Shown here piece by piece: positions 26,691 to 37,560 of a DNA stretch of 64,000 nt. The position numbers and the translations under genes are program-made. Every line of letters starts with the position of its first letter. Position 1 is the stretch's first letter. The notes under the pieces are model-generated. The model worked only from the letters and a program-made list of their open reading frames with translations, did no database searches and was not told the origin of the DNA. The DNA lies in NCBI GenBank assembly GCA_019232795.1, contig JAFANH010000056.1, positions 45,831 to 109,830 of the forward strand. The letters run 5' to 3'. This DNA is from Burkholderiaceae bacterium. Lineage in GTDB: Bacteria; Pseudomonadota; Gammaproteobacteria; Burkholderiales; Burkholderiaceae_D.

Positions 26691-27968
26691 TCAGCTTGGG
26701 TATGAGGGATTGGTCGCCGTATCGAAGAAATAGGTGACGCGCGTACGCGGCGCCAGGTATTCGTAGGCATGCGCCGTCAATTCGCTGGGCCGGATGCTGC
26801 TCTTGATGTTCAGTTCGGGATGCTGCTGCAAGTCAAGAATCGGCGCATTGTTCTTGGACACAGAGGGATCGTAAATCAGCACGCGCGGACGCAGGGGCGT
26901 GCCGAAGTTTGCCGCGATCACAATCCCGATGCGGCCGTCTTCCAGCTTCACCACGGCACCCGGCGGATACACGCCCATGGCGCGAATGAATACCGTCAGG
27001 TAAGCCACGTCATACCATTTTCGCTCGTGCGCATACATATGGGCCAGCGCCTCATAGGGCGTGAGCGCGTCGGCGGGATTCTGCGGATTGCAATGGTTGT
27101 CGTAGGCATTGACAATGCAGGCGATGCGCGCCAGCGGAGAAATGTCCTCCCCTTTCAGGCCGTCTGGGTAGCCGCTGCCGTCCACATGTTCGTGATGCTG
27201 CACCACCACCGCCAGCGCCTGGCTGGACAAGTCCACCTTGGCGCCGATGGTGGCGCCGTATTCGCAATGCTGACGCTGCAGGTTGACCTCGGCGCGGCTC
27301 GGCTTGTCAGCCTTCAGCACGCGGTACGGAATCAGGGTCTTGCCGATATCGTGGAACAGGCAGCCAATGCCGAGCTGCTCGTTGTCGGCGGGCGGAATAT
27401 TCAATTCCCTGGCCAGCATCATGGCCAGCACTGAGACATTGAGCGCGTGGTAATACATTTCCTCGCTGCCGGCCTTGTCGTTCATAAGGCGTATGGCAAC
27501 GTCCTTGTGGCCGGTAATGGTGTCGAGCAAGTCGTGCACCAACCCCGCTGCCGCATTGAAGGCTTCCTGCGGACGCGCATGCACGTTGGCATTGATGGCG
27601 CGCAAGCTCCCAGCCGCCTTGGCGAATTGCTTTTCGCATTCGGCCAAAGCCGTGTATTGGCGCAACATGAATTCGCGCTGCGCCCGTTCGAGTGCATCTT
27701 CGGGACTCTCGCCCGTCGCTTCCTCGATCTCTTCGGCCGATTCGGGCTCTTCCTCCACGTAAGCCGGCGGCACAAACACGCTGCGTGCCGGATCGATGCG
27801 AATTTTCTTTAGCCCGTGAGCCTTGATCTGGTCGATCTGGCGCTGATTCTTGATCTTGAAGCTGTTGAGCGGGAAATCATGCTCCATCCAGCCCAAATCG
27901 AGGAGCACATACATGCCCACGTCAAGGTGATCGACTGAAATGTAATATTCGCCGGGGCTGATTCCCAT
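26691..27968 (-). CDS. HD-GYP cyclic-di-GMP phosphodiesterase with DUF3391 domain
   Basis: A 425-residue cytoplasmic protein. Residues 1-65 match the DUF3391 domain often fused to HD-GYP proteins; residues 65-110 are an acidic linker; the HD-GYP domain has the metal-binding His206-Asp207 in LFHDIGK and the hallmark HHEHVDGSGYPDGL at 258-271. It is predicted to hydrolyse cyclic-di-GMP to GMP, opposing the three cyclases in the window. It stands alone, convergent with the LysR gene (21 bp). Confidence 0.93.
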   Translation of the reverse strand: MGISPGEYYISVDHLDVGMYVLLDLGWMEHDFPLNSFKIKNQRQIDQIKAHGLKKIRIDPARSVFVPPAYVEEEPESAEEIEEATGESPEDALERAQREFMLRQYTALAECEKQFAKAAGSLRAINANVHARPQEAFNAAAGLVHDLLDTITGHKDVAIRLMNDKAGSEEMYYHALNVSVLAMMLARELNIPPADNEQLGIGCLFHDIGKTLIPYRVLKADKPSRAEVNLQRQHCEYGATIGAKVDLSSQALAVVVQHHEHVDGSGYPDGLKGEDISPLARIACIVNAYDNHCNPQNPADALTPYEALAHMYAHERKWYDVAYLTVFIRAMGVYPPGAVVKLEDGRIGIVIAANFGTPLRPRVLIYDPSVSKNNAPILDLQQHPELNIKSSIRPSELTAHAYEYLAPRTRVTYFFDTATNPSYPS

Positions 27969-28121
27969 ATCAAATCATGCTGGGATGCATTCAAGCAAAA
28001 TTGTAATTGTGACCATTCTACTGCCTGAATCCGCGTCGCGGGAAGACTCTTGCGCATTTTCGCCGGATTTCCCGCCCCTGTCACAATATTGAGCAACAAT
28101 GTTTCTGAGTCCTGGCTGGCC

Positions 28122-29048
28122 TCAAGACTTGTTCTGCGTTTTCATCACCTGTAACGCACCCGCAATCAGGCTGCTCATATCCGACAGGTTGGCCGGCACG
28201 ATAATCGAATTATTGGTGCGCGCCAGCTGGCCGAAGGCGCTCACATACTGCTCGGCCACTTTCAGGCTGACTGCATCGGAACCGCCCGGTTCGCGAATCG
28301 CCGCCGCGGTCTTGCGGATCGCCTCGGCGCTGGCTTCTGCAATCGCAAGAATCGCCGCAGCCTGGCCCTGAGCGCGGTTGATCGAGGCTTGCTTTTCACC
28401 TTCCGACTTGGCGATGGCGGCTTCGCGTTCGCCGCTGGCGATATTGATCTGTTCCTGCTTGCGTCCTTCCGACGCCGCGATCAGCGCGCGCTTTTCGCGC
28501 TCAGCGGTGATCTGCGCCTGCATCGCGTGCAGAATTTCCTTGGGCGGGGTCAAGTCCTTGATCTCATAGCGCAGCACCTTGACGCCCCAGTTGGAAGCCG
28601 ATTCGTCGATGGCGCTGACGATAGAGGTGTTGATATGGTCACGTTCCTCGAAGGTCTTGTCGAGTTCCATCTTGCCGATCACCGAACGCAAAGTGGTTTG
28701 CGCCAATTGCGTGATCGCGGCAATGTAATTCGACGAGCCGTAAGAAGCGCGCATCGGGTCAGTCACCTGGAAATACAGGATGCCGTCGACTTGCAGTTGG
28801 GTATTGTCGCGCGTGATGCAGACTTGCGGCGGCACGTCGAGCGGAATCTCCTTGAGCACATGCTTGTAGGCGATGCGGTCGATGAAGGGCAGCACGATGT
28901 TCAGGCCGGGCGGCAGCGTGGCATGGTACTTCCCCAGGCGCTCGACCACCCAGGCGTGCTGCTGCGGCACGACATTGATGGTCTTGACGATGAAGACCAC
29001 GGCAAACAGCAAAATGATGAAGGTGACACCGCTGATTCCGAATTCCAT
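28122..29048 (-). CDS. qmcA: SPFH/Band 7 (stomatin-like) membrane protein
   Basis: A 308-residue protein with one N-terminal membrane segment (FIILLFAVVFIVKTINVV), then an SPFH domain (PQQHAWVVERLGKYHATLPP through MELDKTFEERDHINT) and a long charged helical tail. It closely follows the layout of E. coli QmcA. Such proteins form membrane microdomains and bind proteases. The start at 29048 is set by an AGGAG 7 nt upstream and by the membrane segment; a longer open frame to 29369 is an overlap with the nfeD gene. It follows that NfeD gene by 37 bp, the usual SPFH-NfeD pairing. Confidence 0.92.
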   Translation of the reverse strand: MEFGISGVTFIILLFAVVFIVKTINVVPQQHAWVVERLGKYHATLPPGLNIVLPFIDRIAYKHVLKEIPLDVPPQVCITRDNTQLQVDGILYFQVTDPMRASYGSSNYIAAITQLAQTTLRSVIGKMELDKTFEERDHINTSIVSAIDESASNWGVKVLRYEIKDLTPPKEILHAMQAQITAEREKRALIAASEGRKQEQINIASGEREAAIAKSEGEKQASINRAQGQAAAILAIAEASAEAIRKTAAAIREPGGSDAVSLKVAEQYVSAFGQLARTNNSIIVPANLSDMSSLIAGALQVMKTQNKS

Positions 29049-29085
29049 TCCGTTCTCCTGTTTTTGTGCTTGTTGCGGATAGCGA

Positions 29086-29544
29086 TTATTTCGTGTGCAT
29101 GGCGCTGTTTGATACGATAAGACGGCTTCCTTGAATTTCGCGGATCGTGAATAAGCCGGGACGCGGCTCGGCGTGGCGCTCAAGTTGGACATCCCACATG
29201 GCGCCGCGATACATGACGCGTGCCACATATTGTTCGCCTTGCGGATTCTTCCATTCACCGATGTTGAGTATCTGGCCGATGTCGAGATTGACGTTCGGGT
29301 CGCGCGCCGCGTCGCCCTTGGCCAGTTTGCCATATTTGCTCTTGCGCAAAGCGTAAGTCGCCGCCACACCGACCACGGCAGCCAGCACCACTTGCACTGT
29401 TTCGCTCGCGCCTAGCCAAGCAGCCAAGGCGCCGGTCGCAAAACCGAGGGCGACCATCAAGAGATAAAAGGTGCCGCTGAATACTTCGAGCACTACGAGT
29501 ATTCCAGCCCATACCAGCCAAGTCATCCAATGTTCCATTGCCAT
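29086..29544 (-). CDS. NfeD family membrane protein
   Basis: A 152-residue short-form NfeD (YbbJ-type): two to three N-terminal hydrophobic segments (WLVWAGILVVLEVFSGTFYL and onwards to about residue 65) followed by a small OB-fold beta-barrel (GQILNIGEWKNPQGEQYVARV-like; DVQLERH; LIVSN). NfeD proteins partner SPFH proteins, which matches the adjacent downstream gene. Met1 and Met3 are both possible starts. Confidence 0.9.
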   Translation of the reverse strand: MAMEHWMTWLVWAGILVVLEVFSGTFYLLMVALGFATGALAAWLGASETVQVVLAAVVGVAATYALRKSKYGKLAKGDAARDPNVNLDIGQILNIGEWKNPQGEQYVARVMYRGAMWDVQLERHAEPRPGLFTIREIQGSRLIVSNSAMHTK

Positions 29545-29614
29545 GTCCCGTGGTTGTGTCGCACTTGCTCAGTCTTTAGTCTAGCTGTTTTGTGGCCTTC
29601 ACGTCATTCCCAAA

Positions 29615-29648
29615 AGAAAAAACGCGGACCGAAGTCCGCGTTTTTCGT
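29615..29648. terminator. Rho-independent terminator of ppsA (bidirectional form)
   Basis: Stem aaaaacgcggac (29619-29630 region) with gtccgcgttttt (to about 29645) around a cgaa loop. It lies 27 bp downstream of the ppsA stop, with A and T runs on both sides. Confidence 0.88.
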
Positions 29649-29671
29649 TTGTACCGCAAGCCCTCAGCTTA

Positions 29672-32098
29672 TTACTTCAGGGCGGCCAGCTTTTGCCAGG
29701 TATCGATCACCGAATCGGGATTCAGCGAAATCGAGGCAATGCCTTCCTTCATCAGCCATTCGGCAAAATCCTCGTGGTCGGATGGTCCCTGGCCGCAAAT
29801 GCCGATGTATTTACCCTGTGCACGACAGGCGGCAATGGCACGCGACAGCAGCGCCTTGACCGCAGGATCGCGTTCATCGAAATCGGCAGCCAGCAACTCC
29901 ATGCCGGAATCGCGATCCAGTCCCAGGGTCAACTGGGTCAAGTCGTTGGAACCGATCGAGAAGCCGTCGAAATACTCGAGGAATTGCTCGGCCAGCACGG
30001 CATTGGACGGCACTTCGCACATCATGATCAGGCGCAAGCCGTTTTCGCCGCGCACCAAGCCGTTCTTGCCCAGCAGCTTGACCACCTTGTCGGCCTGGCC
30101 AAGCGTGCGCACGAAAGGCACCATGATCTCGACGTTGGTCAAGCCCATGTCGTTGCGCACGCGCTTCATGGCCTGGCATTCCATTTCGAACGACTCGGCG
30201 AAATCCTCGGCAAGGTAGCGCGCGGCTCCGCGGAAACCCAGCATGGGATTTTCCTCGTCCGGCTCGTAGCGCGAACCGCCGATCAGCTTCTTGTATTCGT
30301 TGGACTTGAAGTCGGACAGACGCACGATCACCGGCTTGGGCCAGAATGCGGCGGCGATGGTGGCAATGCCCTCGGCCAGCTTGTCTACATAGAACGCCTT
30401 GGGCGAGGCATGGCCACGCGCTACCGACTCGACCGCCTTCTTCAGGTCGGCATCGATGTTCGGGTATTCAAGGATGGCCTTGGGATGCACGCCGATGTTG
30501 TTGTTGATGATGAATTCCAGGCGCGCCAGACCGACGCCACCGTTCGGAATCGATTGGAAGTCGAATGCCAGCTGCGGATTGCCGACGTTCATCATGATCT
30601 TCACCGGCAGCGGCGGCAAGGCGCCGCGCGCAACTTCGGTCACTTCCGTTTCCAGCAGGCCGTCGTAAATCTTGCCTTCGTCGCCTTCCGCGCAAGACAC
30701 GGTCACCAATGCGCCGTCCTTGAGCACTTCGGTCGCATCGCCGCAACCGACCACGGCCGGCACACCCAATTCACGCGCAATGATGGCGGCATGGCAGGTA
30801 CGGCCGCCGCGGTTGGTGACGATGGCGGAAGCGCGCTTCATCACCGGTTCCCAATTGGGGTCGGTCATGTCGGCCACCAGCACGTCGCCGGGCTGCACGC
30901 GCTCCATTTCCGAAGGATCGTGGATCACGCGCACGCGCCCCGCGCCGATCTTCTGGCCAATGGCACGACCCGACACCAATACGGTGCCGCTGCCCTTGAG
31001 CGCATAGCGCTGCTGGGCATCGCTGGCATGCTGTTGCGATTTGACGGTTTCCGGACGCGCCTGCAGGATGTAGATCTTGCCGTCGCGGCCATCCTTACCC
31101 CACTCGATGTCCATAGGACGGCCATAATGTTTTTCGATGATGACCGCGTATTTTGCCAATTCGACGATCTCGGCCTCGGCCAGCGAATAGCGGTTGCGCA
31201 ATTCGATGGGCACGTCGACCGTCTTCACGGAACGGCCGGCCTTGGCTTCGCCGGTGAATTCCATCTTGATCAGTTTGGAACCGATGTTGCGGCGGATGAT
31301 GGGCTGCTTGCCTTGCTCCAGCATAGGCTTGTGCACATAGAACTCGTCTGGATTGACCGCACCCTGCACCACGGTTTCGCCCAAACCATAGCTCGAGGTA
31401 ATGAACACCACATCCTGAAAACCCGATTCAGTGTCCAGCGTGAACATGACGCCGGCCGCGCCGACGTCGGAGCGCACCATGCGCTGCACGCCGGCCGACA
31501 AGGCTACTTCGGCATGGGTAAATCCCTTGTGGACGCGGTAGGAAATGGCGCGGTCGTTGTACAGGGAGGCGAACACGTGCTTGATCGCTTCGAGCACGTT
31601 GTCGATGCCGACCACGTTCAGGAAGGTCTCCTGCTGGCCAGCGAAAGACGCATCCGGCAAATCTTCCGCCGTGGCCGAAGAGCGCACGGCAAACGACATT
31701 TCGCTAGAGGAATCCGCGACAAGTCTCTGATAAAACTCGGTAATTTCCTGCTGCAGACGCGGCTGGAAAGGCGTTTCGATGATCCATTGGCGGATTTGGG
31801 CGCCTGCCTCGGCCAGTGCGCGCACGTCATCGACGTTCAGCGTCGCCAGGCGATCTGCGATACGCTGCGCCAGCGGCGGGCCGCCGGCCGTGCTGTGCGC
31901 AAGAAATTCACGGAAAGCATGTGCCGTAGTGGCAAAACCACCCGGAACGCGCACACCCGCACCAGCCAACTGGCTGATCATTTCTCCCAATGAAGCGTTT
32001 TTGCCGCCGACCGACTCGACGTCGGTCATTCTGAGTTGTTCAAAGGAGGCGACATAGGTCTCCCCCGAGATCACTCCCGATTGCACTGCGTTGGACAT
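29672..32098 (-). CDS. ppsA: Phosphoenolpyruvate synthase
   Basis: Converts pyruvate, ATP and water to PEP, AMP and phosphate for gluconeogenesis. The 808-residue protein has the N-terminal ATP-grasp-like pyruvate phosphate dikinase domain ([29 protein letters not shown]), the swivelling phosphohistidine domain with [12 protein letters not shown] (His at about 436) and the C-terminal PEP-binding barrel ([24 protein letters not shown]). It is divergent from ppsR, whose product regulates it by phosphorylation; the 207-bp spacer must hold both promoters. Confidence 0.97.
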   Translation of the reverse strand: MSNAVQSGVISGETYVASFEQLRMTDVESVGGKNASLGEMISQLAGAGVRVPGGFATTAHAFREFLAHSTAGGPPLAQRIADRLATLNVDDVRALAEAGAQIRQWIIETPFQPRLQQEITEFYQRLVADSSSEMSFAVRSSATAEDLPDASFAGQQETFLNVVGIDNVLEAIKHVFASLYNDRAISYRVHKGFTHAEVALSAGVQRMVRSDVGAAGVMFTLDTESGFQDVVFITSSYGLGETVVQGAVNPDEFYVHKPMLEQGKQPIIRRNIGSKLIKMEFTGEAKAGRSVKTVDVPIELRNRYSLAEAEIVELAKYAVIIEKHYGRPMDIEWGKDGRDGKIYILQARPETVKSQQHASDAQQRYALKGSGTVLVSGRAIGQKIGAGRVRVIHDPSEMERVQPGDVLVADMTDPNWEPVMKRASAIVTNRGGRTCHAAIIARELGVPAVVGCGDATEVLKDGALVTVSCAEGDEGKIYDGLLETEVTEVARGALPPLPVKIMMNVGNPQLAFDFQSIPNGGVGLARLEFIINNNIGVHPKAILEYPNIDADLKKAVESVARGHASPKAFYVDKLAEGIATIAAAFWPKPVIVRLSDFKSNEYKKLIGGSRYEPDEENPMLGFRGAARYLAEDFAESFEMECQAMKRVRNDMGLTNVEIMVPFVRTLGQADKVVKLLGKNGLVRGENGLRLIMMCEVPSNAVLAEQFLEYFDGFSIGSNDLTQLTLGLDRDSGMELLAADFDERDPAVKALLSRAIAACRAQGKYIGICGQGPSDHEDFAEWLMKEGIASISLNPDSVIDTWQKLAALK

Positions 32099-32305
32099 AA
32101 CAACCTCTAGTTTGATGATAAGAAATCTTCACGAGTGCCTTTATGCCGCCTTCACGTCACATATCGCGTCAGTATCGCGGCGTTTTTGCTATTCTTCTTG
32201 TTCTATTTCAACGCCTGCGCCCGGAGCGGCTTCACAATCAGTTAGCTGCATTCTACAGGCTGCAACAGGACTTTGCCTGATTTCGTTTTCACTTTTTTCA
32301 CTACC

Positions 32306-33160
32306 ATGCCCAACGAACAAGATCTCTCCAAATCTTCCGCCAAGGCGGCACGCACCGTTTTCTTCGTTTCCGACGGCACCGGCATCACGGCCGAAACCTT
32401 CGGCCATTCGGTCCTGACCCAGTTCGAGTTGCGCTTCCGGCAAATCCGGCTGCCCTTCATCGATACGCTGGACAAGGCGCATAGCGCCGTACGCGAAATC
32501 AATCACGCCTTCGAGAAGGACGGCAAGCGGCCTATCATCTTCTCGACCTTGGTCAAGGCCGACCTGTCCGCCGTGATCCGCCAGTCAAAAGGCATGCACA
32601 TGGACTTGATCCAGACCTTCGTCGACCCGCTGGAACAGGAGCTGGGCGTCAAGTCGACCCATACCATCGGACGCAGCCACAATATCACAGACTCCGACGC
32701 CTATAAAAACCGTATTGAGGCCATCAACTTCTCTCTGGCCCATGACGATGGCCAATCGGACAAAAATTTGGCTTCGGCAGACGTTATCCTGGTCGGCGTG
32801 TCGCGCTCGGGCAAAACCCCGACCAGCCTGTACCTGGCCATGCAATACGGCATCAAGGCTGCCAACTACCCGCTCATTCCCGAGGATTTCGAGCGCGGCA
32901 AACTGCCGAGCGGCTTGTTGCCGTTCAAGAAAAAGATTTTCGGACTGTCGATCACGCCCGACCGTCTGGCCGAAGTGCGCAATGAAAGGCGTCCCGGCAG
33001 CAAATATGCCGCACTGGAGAACTGCCGCTACGAAATCAACGAAGCAGAAAAAATGATGCAGCGAGAAGGAATACGCTGGACGTCCTCGACCGCCAAGTCG
33101 ATCGAAGAAATCGCCACCATGATTTTGCAGGAAATCAAATCTGACAGACGTGTCTTTTAG
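32306..33160 (+). CDS. ppsR: PEP synthase regulatory protein (bifunctional kinase/pyrophosphorylase)
   Basis: DUF299-family enzyme that inactivates PEP synthase by ADP-dependent threonine phosphorylation and reactivates it by phosphorolysis. The 284-residue protein starts [20 protein letters not shown] and has [14 protein letters not shown] near the N-terminus and a P-loop GVSRSGKT at about 164-171 leading into [16 protein letters not shown]. The ATG at 32306 is preferred over an in-frame ATG at 32273 because family members begin shortly before TVFFVSDGT. Divergent pairing with ppsA agrees with the function. Confidence 0.95.
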   Translation: MPNEQDLSKSSAKAARTVFFVSDGTGITAETFGHSVLTQFELRFRQIRLPFIDTLDKAHSAVREINHAFEKDGKRPIIFSTLVKADLSAVIRQSKGMHMDLIQTFVDPLEQELGVKSTHTIGRSHNITDSDAYKNRIEAINFSLAHDDGQSDKNLASADVILVGVSRSGKTPTSLYLAMQYGIKAANYPLIPEDFERGKLPSGLLPFKKKIFGLSITPDRLAEVRNERRPGSKYAALENCRYEINEAEKMMQREGIRWTSSTAKSIEEIATMILQEIKSDRRVF

Positions 33161-33307
33161 CCGACAGTCATCAGCATATTCGGGCAAAAATTTACCAAGT
33201 TGCACGGCATCCATATTATGCTAGTGCAACTTTCGCCGCCGTCAGACCATTGCGGGACGAAAAGCAGTATGCCTGTTGTTTCTTTTTCTATTACGGATGC
33301 GCTTCGC

Positions 33308-34444
33308 ATGATGAAATTGAATCCACTCCAAGGCTGGCTAATTGGCCCACTAAGAAGCTTCTTCCCGCTGCTACTGTCGTTTCCCTTGCTGGCGTTCGCC
33401 GCTTCGACTTCGAGCGAAGGCGATTCCGCACTCTTCCTTGGCAAAGCCACCATCCGCGTCGCGCATGCGATGGCTTTCAAAAATATCTGGGATGGCCCCA
33501 CCAACGGCCCCAAGCTGGCGACGAGCAAAACCATTGCCTTCATCGGGGCGGACCTTGGCGACCCCAGCCAGCAACGGCTCGCCAATGCGGTCAAGGAAGT
33601 GACTGCTTCGGTCGGTTGGAGTACCGCCATTTGGGACTGTTACGGACTCGCAGCCCGACAGGCCGATGCTATGGCCCGGGCGATGGCGCTCAAACCGGCG
33701 GCAATCATCTTTGCCGGCACCGACGCCAAAGCCAACGCCGCGCAAATTGCGATTGCTGCAAGCAAGAAAATCCCCGTGATCGGCTGGAATGCGGCGCCCG
33801 CACTGGGCGCAACCGACGGCTTGTTCACCAACATCGGCACTGAACCCAAGGAAGCGGGACAGTTGGCCGCCATGCTGGGCATCGTCGAATCGAAGGCCAA
33901 GGCCGGTTTCGTGGTTCTGGCTGACAACAGCACGCCTTACCTGGCCGCCAAAACCCAAGCGATGATCGATACGATCAAGCAGTGCCCGTCTTGTGCGTTA
34001 TTGAGCGTGGAGGAACCAGCAATTGCCGAAAAGCCGGAAGTCGCCATGCAGCGCATGGTCGATCTGCAGAAGCAATTCGGAACGCATTTGACTTACGTGA
34101 TGGCAACCAACGACCGTCTGTTTGATTTCCTGGCGACACCGGCAGCGTCGGCAATCGATGGCAAGCTCGAATTCATTTCGGCCGGCTATGGTTCGGCGTC
34201 GGCTTATACCCGCATACGCGCAAAAAAGGGACAAATGGGCACCGTGGCCGAACCCTTGAATCTGCAAGCCTGGCAAATGATAGACGAGATCAACCGCGCT
34301 CTGGCCGGCGAGAAGCCGAGTGGTTTTGCCCCTGCCCCGTACGTGGTGACCTTGCAGAATATTGCGTTTTACGGTGGCACCAACAACGCCTTTGAGCCGA
34401 GCGACGGTTACCAGAGCGCCTACAAAAGCATTTGGGGCCGCTAA
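33308..34444 (+). CDS. Periplasmic sugar-binding-type protein (type I periplasmic binding fold), orphan
   Basis: A 378-residue protein with an N-terminal signal peptide: MMKLNPLQGWLIGPL, hydrophobic FFPLLLSFPLLAFA, probable cleavage after AFA. The mature part has the periplasmic-binding-protein type I pattern seen in ribose-type SBPs: KTIAFIGADLGDPSQQRL, AARQADAMARAMALKPAAIIFAGTD (shown in pieces), IPVIGWNAAP, LFTNIGTEPKEAGQLAA. I chose 33308 from the signal peptide; 33311, 33269 and 33200 are alternative in-frame starts. No permease or ATPase gene is adjacent, so it may serve a distant ABC transporter or act as a sensor input. Confidence 0.78.
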   Translation: MMKLNPLQGWLIGPLRSFFPLLLSFPLLAFAASTSSEGDSALFLGKATIRVAHAMAFKNIWDGPTNGPKLATSKTIAFIGADLGDPSQQRLANAVKEVTASVGWSTAIWDCYGLAARQADAMARAMALKPAAIIFAGTDAKANAAQIAIAASKKIPVIGWNAAPALGATDGLFTNIGTEPKEAGQLAAMLGIVESKAKAGFVVLADNSTPYLAAKTQAMIDTIKQCPSCALLSVEEPAIAEKPEVAMQRMVDLQKQFGTHLTYVMATNDRLFDFLATPAASAIDGKLEFISAGYGSASAYTRIRAKKGQMGTVAEPLNLQAWQMIDEINRALAGEKPSGFAPAPYVVTLQNIAFYGGTNNAFEPSDGYQSAYKSIWGR

Positions 34445-34561
34445 GCGCCATCATCCCGACACCGCTGCTTGCATGCCGCCGCGCTGGCAAATTGCCGGCA
34501 AATTTCCTATAAAGATATAAAGTAAGAAGAGAGGGCAAAACGGCAACGACAGGAGAAGGCG

Positions 34562-34909
34562 GTGGAAGTCATCCTGATCGAAGTGTTGCTGTGGGCTGGC
34601 CTGATTTTCTTTTTCTGGGCGCTGCGCGACGGCTTGAACCGCATCGAATCGGAACTTGAAGAACAGGCCGCACACGGTGGCACGCGTAACTCCGATACGG
34701 CGGGTGCACAATTCGACCGTGCCGAAAATGTCAGCGAACCGATAGGACGCTATCGGGACAGCTTGATCTATCGCTTTGCCGTCATCGAGGGCAAGCGTTA
34801 TCAGTTCATGCACATCCTGCCGTGGGGATCCTCGATGTTGCATCACGGCGAACGCTGCCTGGCCCCTGGGCTGGTTTATGTGCGCTGTGACGACGGGCGG
34901 ATGGCCTGA
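34562..34909 (+). CDS. Small membrane-anchored hypothetical protein
   Basis: A 115-residue protein with GTG start, supported by AGGAG at 34551-34555 six bases upstream. Residues 3-22 (VILIEVLLWAGLIFFFWALR) form one membrane segment, followed by a polar acidic stretch (RIESELEEQAAHGG) and a globular C-terminal part with YRDSLIYRFAVIEGKRYQF. I do not recognise the family. It is a single gene between the orphan binding protein and the convergent tRNA/rRNA methyltransferase. Confidence 0.65.
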   Translation: MEVILIEVLLWAGLIFFFWALRDGLNRIESELEEQAAHGGTRNSDTAGAQFDRAENVSEPIGRYRDSLIYRFAVIEGKRYQFMHILPWGSSMLHHGERCLAPGLVYVRCDDGRMA

Positions 34910-34924
34910 CCAACCCATGCGGAT

Positions 34925-35716
34925 TCAAGTCCCTGCAATCCGCTGCCTTACCTGTTCAAAGAAACAAATTGCCGCACAGGCCGCGACGTTCAGCGATTCG
35001 ACTTCGCCCAGATGGGGAATCGCCACTTTTTCCCTTGCCAGCGCCAGCAATTCTTCGCTGACGCCCTGCCCTTCGTGACCGAAGAGCCAGGCAAGCGGCC
35101 GCTTCAAGTCTGCCCGGTACACGCTGTCTTCGGCATGCGAGCTGGTGGCCAAGACCGGCACCTTGGTATTGCGCGTCAATTGCAGCAAATCGACGTTCTC
35201 GAAAATCGTCAACAGGAAATGCGCCCCCATCGCCGAGCGCAGCACCTTGGGCGACCAAGCCGAAGCGGTACCCGCGCTGCAATACACTTCGCGTATGCCG
35301 GCAGCGGCAGCACTGCGCAGAATGGAACCGAGATTGCCCGGATCCTGCAGATTGTCGAGCAAAACCGCGTCCTGCGTCAGCACGGGCTGGTAGGCAGCCT
35401 GCGGAGTTTTGACTATAAATATAAGGGCGACACCATTTTCAACCTGGCTCAACACGTGGAACAAGGCGTCCGGCAATACGATACAGCTCGCCCCACCCTG
35501 GTCGCAACGCCCCAGCAGCGCTGCCGCCTCGGCATGTTGAAGAGTACTTTCGCCGATGACGCACAACAGCGGCAATCCGGCGTGTTGCAGGTATGCGTCG
35601 CACAAGTGAATTCCCTCGAGCACGCTTTGCCCTGCCTTGCGGCGCACCTGCGCGCTCGAAGTCAAATGCTTCAATTCCTTGTAGAGCGGATTGTCACGTG
35701 AAGTGATGGACTTCAT
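34925..35716 (-). CDS. TrmH/SpoU family RNA 2'-O-methyltransferase
   Basis: A 263-residue SPOUT methyltransferase predicted to 2'-O-methylate tRNA or rRNA. An N-terminal substrate-binding segment (ITSRDNPLYKELKHL) precedes the knotted catalytic domain with motif 1 LDNLQDPGNLGSILRSAAAAG, motif 2 LFGHEGQGVSEELL and motif 3 IPHLGEVESLNVAACAAI (each quoted within limits of the family signature). It is closest in layout to RlmB/TrmH-like proteins of the rnhB neighbourhood; which RNA is modified cannot be decided. It ends the long lpx-rnhB operon, 18 bp after rnhB. Confidence 0.9.
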   Translation of the reverse strand: MKSITSRDNPLYKELKHLTSSAQVRRKAGQSVLEGIHLCDAYLQHAGLPLLCVIGESTLQHAEAAALLGRCDQGGASCIVLPDALFHVLSQVENGVALIFIVKTPQAAYQPVLTQDAVLLDNLQDPGNLGSILRSAAAAGIREVYCSAGTASAWSPKVLRSAMGAHFLLTIFENVDLLQLTRNTKVPVLATSSHAEDSVYRADLKRPLAWLFGHEGQGVSEELLALAREKVAIPHLGEVESLNVAACAAICFFEQVRQRIAGT

Positions 35717-35734
35717 GCCGGCGTCAAACTGATG

Positions 35735-36358
35735 TTAAACAATAAGGGCGCGCACCGGCGCGTAGGATTTGCGGTGCACGGGAGACACGCCATGCTCACG
35801 CAAACGCTCCAGGTGCAGCGCTGTCGGATAGCCTTTATGCTGATCGAATGCATATTGCGGATATGCGCGGTGCAACTCCAGCAGCGCGGCGTCGCGCGCG
35901 GTCTTGGCCAGTATCGATGCAGCGGAGATCGCCTCGACCTTGTCGTCACCCTTGACGATCGCCTCGGAACGAAACGGCATGACCGGGCAGCGATTGCCGT
36001 CGATCAAGGCCAGCGTCGGCTGCGGTTTCAGGCCTTCCACCGCGCGCCGCATTGCCAACATGGTCGCCTGCAGGATGTTGAGCGTGTCGATTTCCTGTTC
36101 CGAACATTGCGCAATAGCCCAGGCCATGGCGTGCTGCTTGATTTGAACCGCGAGCTCGTCTCGCTTGGCCTCGCTCAATTTTTTCGAATCGCGCAGGCCG
36201 GCTATCGGCTTGGCGGGATCGAGAATCACAGCTGCCGCGAAAACCGGACCGGCCAGCGGCCCGCGCCCCGCTTCATCGACGCCGCAGATCAACTCATTGC
36301 TCAGTAGCGCGGCATCGCCGAACAGCGACAGGTTGGCGTCCATGTTTTTCATGATCAT
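35735..36358 (-). CDS. rnhB: Ribonuclease HII
   Basis: Cleaves RNA in RNA-DNA hybrids, including single ribonucleotides in DNA. The 207-residue protein has the hallmark [19 protein letters not shown] with the first catalytic Asp-Glu, a [13 protein letters not shown] segment and ALIDGN with the next Asp. Possible starts are the ATG at 36358 or in-frame ATGs six and fifteen bases on. It overlaps the end of lpxB by 4 nt. Confidence 0.96.
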   Translation of the reverse strand: MIMKNMDANLSLFGDAALLSNELICGVDEAGRGPLAGPVFAAAVILDPAKPIAGLRDSKKLSEAKRDELAVQIKQHAMAWAIAQCSEQEIDTLNILQATMLAMRRAVEGLKPQPTLALIDGNRCPVMPFRSEAIVKGDDKVEAISAASILAKTARDAALLELHRAYPQYAFDQHKGYPTALHLERLREHGVSPVHRKSYAPVRALIV

Positions 36359-37560
36359 GCCCTATCAATCAGGCGCAACACGGCTTGCGCGCCTTCGTGT
36401 GCCGTATTGCGCAACAGGCTGTGATGCATCTCGACAAAGCGCTGCCGCAAACGATCGCGATGGTTGAGGTCGGTCAGCTGCTGCCACACCGCGTCGGCCA
36501 GGGCTTGCGGTGTGGCCGCATCCTGCAGCAATTCCGGCACCAGAAATTCGCGCGCCAGAATGTTCGGCAAGCCTATCCACGGCTGATAGCCCATGTGCCG
36601 CATGATGTGCCAGGATGCGGCCATCATTTTGTAGGCGATCACCATCGGCTTCTTGAACAGCGCAACTTCCAGCGATGCCGTGCCCGAAGCCACCAGAACG
36701 GCATCGGCGGCGGCGATCGCGGCGTGCGATTGGCCATCGGTCAAATGTATCGGCAAATCCTGCAAGCCGGCAGCGGTGATCGCCTGCGTGAACCACGCAC
36801 GCTGCGCGGCGCCGGCCATGGGGGCGACGAAACGCAAGGTGGGATCGCGCTTGGCCAGCAAGCCGGCTGCGCCGACAAAGGCAGCGCTGTTGTACTTCAA
36901 TTCGCTCATGCGGCTGCCGGGCAGGATGGCAACCACCGGCCCCGCTCCCTGTCCCTCTGCCGGCAGATCCAGCGCCGCGCGCGCGGCCGCCGCATCAGGC
37001 TGCATGGGAATGACTTCCGCCAGCGGGTGGCCGACGTAGGTAGCGGGCACGCCCGCTGCGCGGTAAATCGCTTCCTCGAACGGAAACACCACGAGCATGT
37101 GCGAGACGGCGCGCTTGATCTTCTTGATGCGTCCACCACGCCAGGCCCAGATCTGTGGACCGATGAAATGCATGGTCGGAATGCCGGCGCGACGCAACTG
37201 TTCTTCCAGCCCGAGGTTGAAGCCGGGGTAATCGACACCGATGAAGGCTGCGGGACGCTCGGCCAGCAAGCGGTCGCGCAGGGAATTCTGGATGCCTTTG
37301 AGCTCTCGGTAGCGTGGAATGATTTCGAACAAGCCGCGCACTGTCAGCTTGTCCATCGGCCACTCGCTGACGAACCCGTGTTCCATCATGTGCGCACCGC
37401 CGATACCGTGCAGATGTGCTTCCGGCAACACCGGACGCAGGGCCGACAACATATGCCCAGCCAGCAGGTCGCCGGAAGCTTCGCCGGCGACCATGGCGAT
37501 GCTCAGGGACTTGTTCGGCTTATCTGATGATGCCACGTGGCGAGTTTTCGATAAATTCAC
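36355..37560 (-). CDS. lpxB: Lipid-A-disaccharide synthase
   Basis: Joins UDP-diacylglucosamine and lipid X to the lipid A disaccharide at the inner face of the membrane. The 401-residue protein has the family start [18 protein letters not shown], the [21 protein letters not shown] segment (in pieces [18 protein letters not shown]) and [15 protein letters not shown]. The ATG at 37560 overlaps lpxA by 41 nt; a GTG at 37536 would cut this to 17 nt and leave a shorter leader before the conserved core, so the start is uncertain. Confidence 0.95.
   Translation of the reverse strand: MNLSKTRHVASSDKPNKSLSIAMVAGEASGDLLAGHMLSALRPVLPEAHLHGIGGAHMMEHGFVSEWPMDKLTVRGLFEIIPRYRELKGIQNSLRDRLLAERPAAFIGVDYPGFNLGLEEQLRRAGIPTMHFIGPQIWAWRGGRIKKIKRAVSHMLVVFPFEEAIYRAAGVPATYVGHPLAEVIPMQPDAAAARAALDLPAEGQGAGPVVAILPGSRMSELKYNSAAFVGAAGLLAKRDPTLRFVAPMAGAAQRAWFTQAITAAGLQDLPIHLTDGQSHAAIAAADAVLVASGTASLEVALFKKPMVIAYKMMAASWHIMRHMGYQPWIGLPNILAREFLVPELLQDAATPQALADAVWQQLTDLNHRDRLRQRFVEMHHSLLRNTAHEGAQAVLRLIDRA

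Noticed and set aside
29693..31993. 766-codon plus-strand frame opposite ppsA
   Set aside because: Antisense to an obvious ppsA; only a composition effect.
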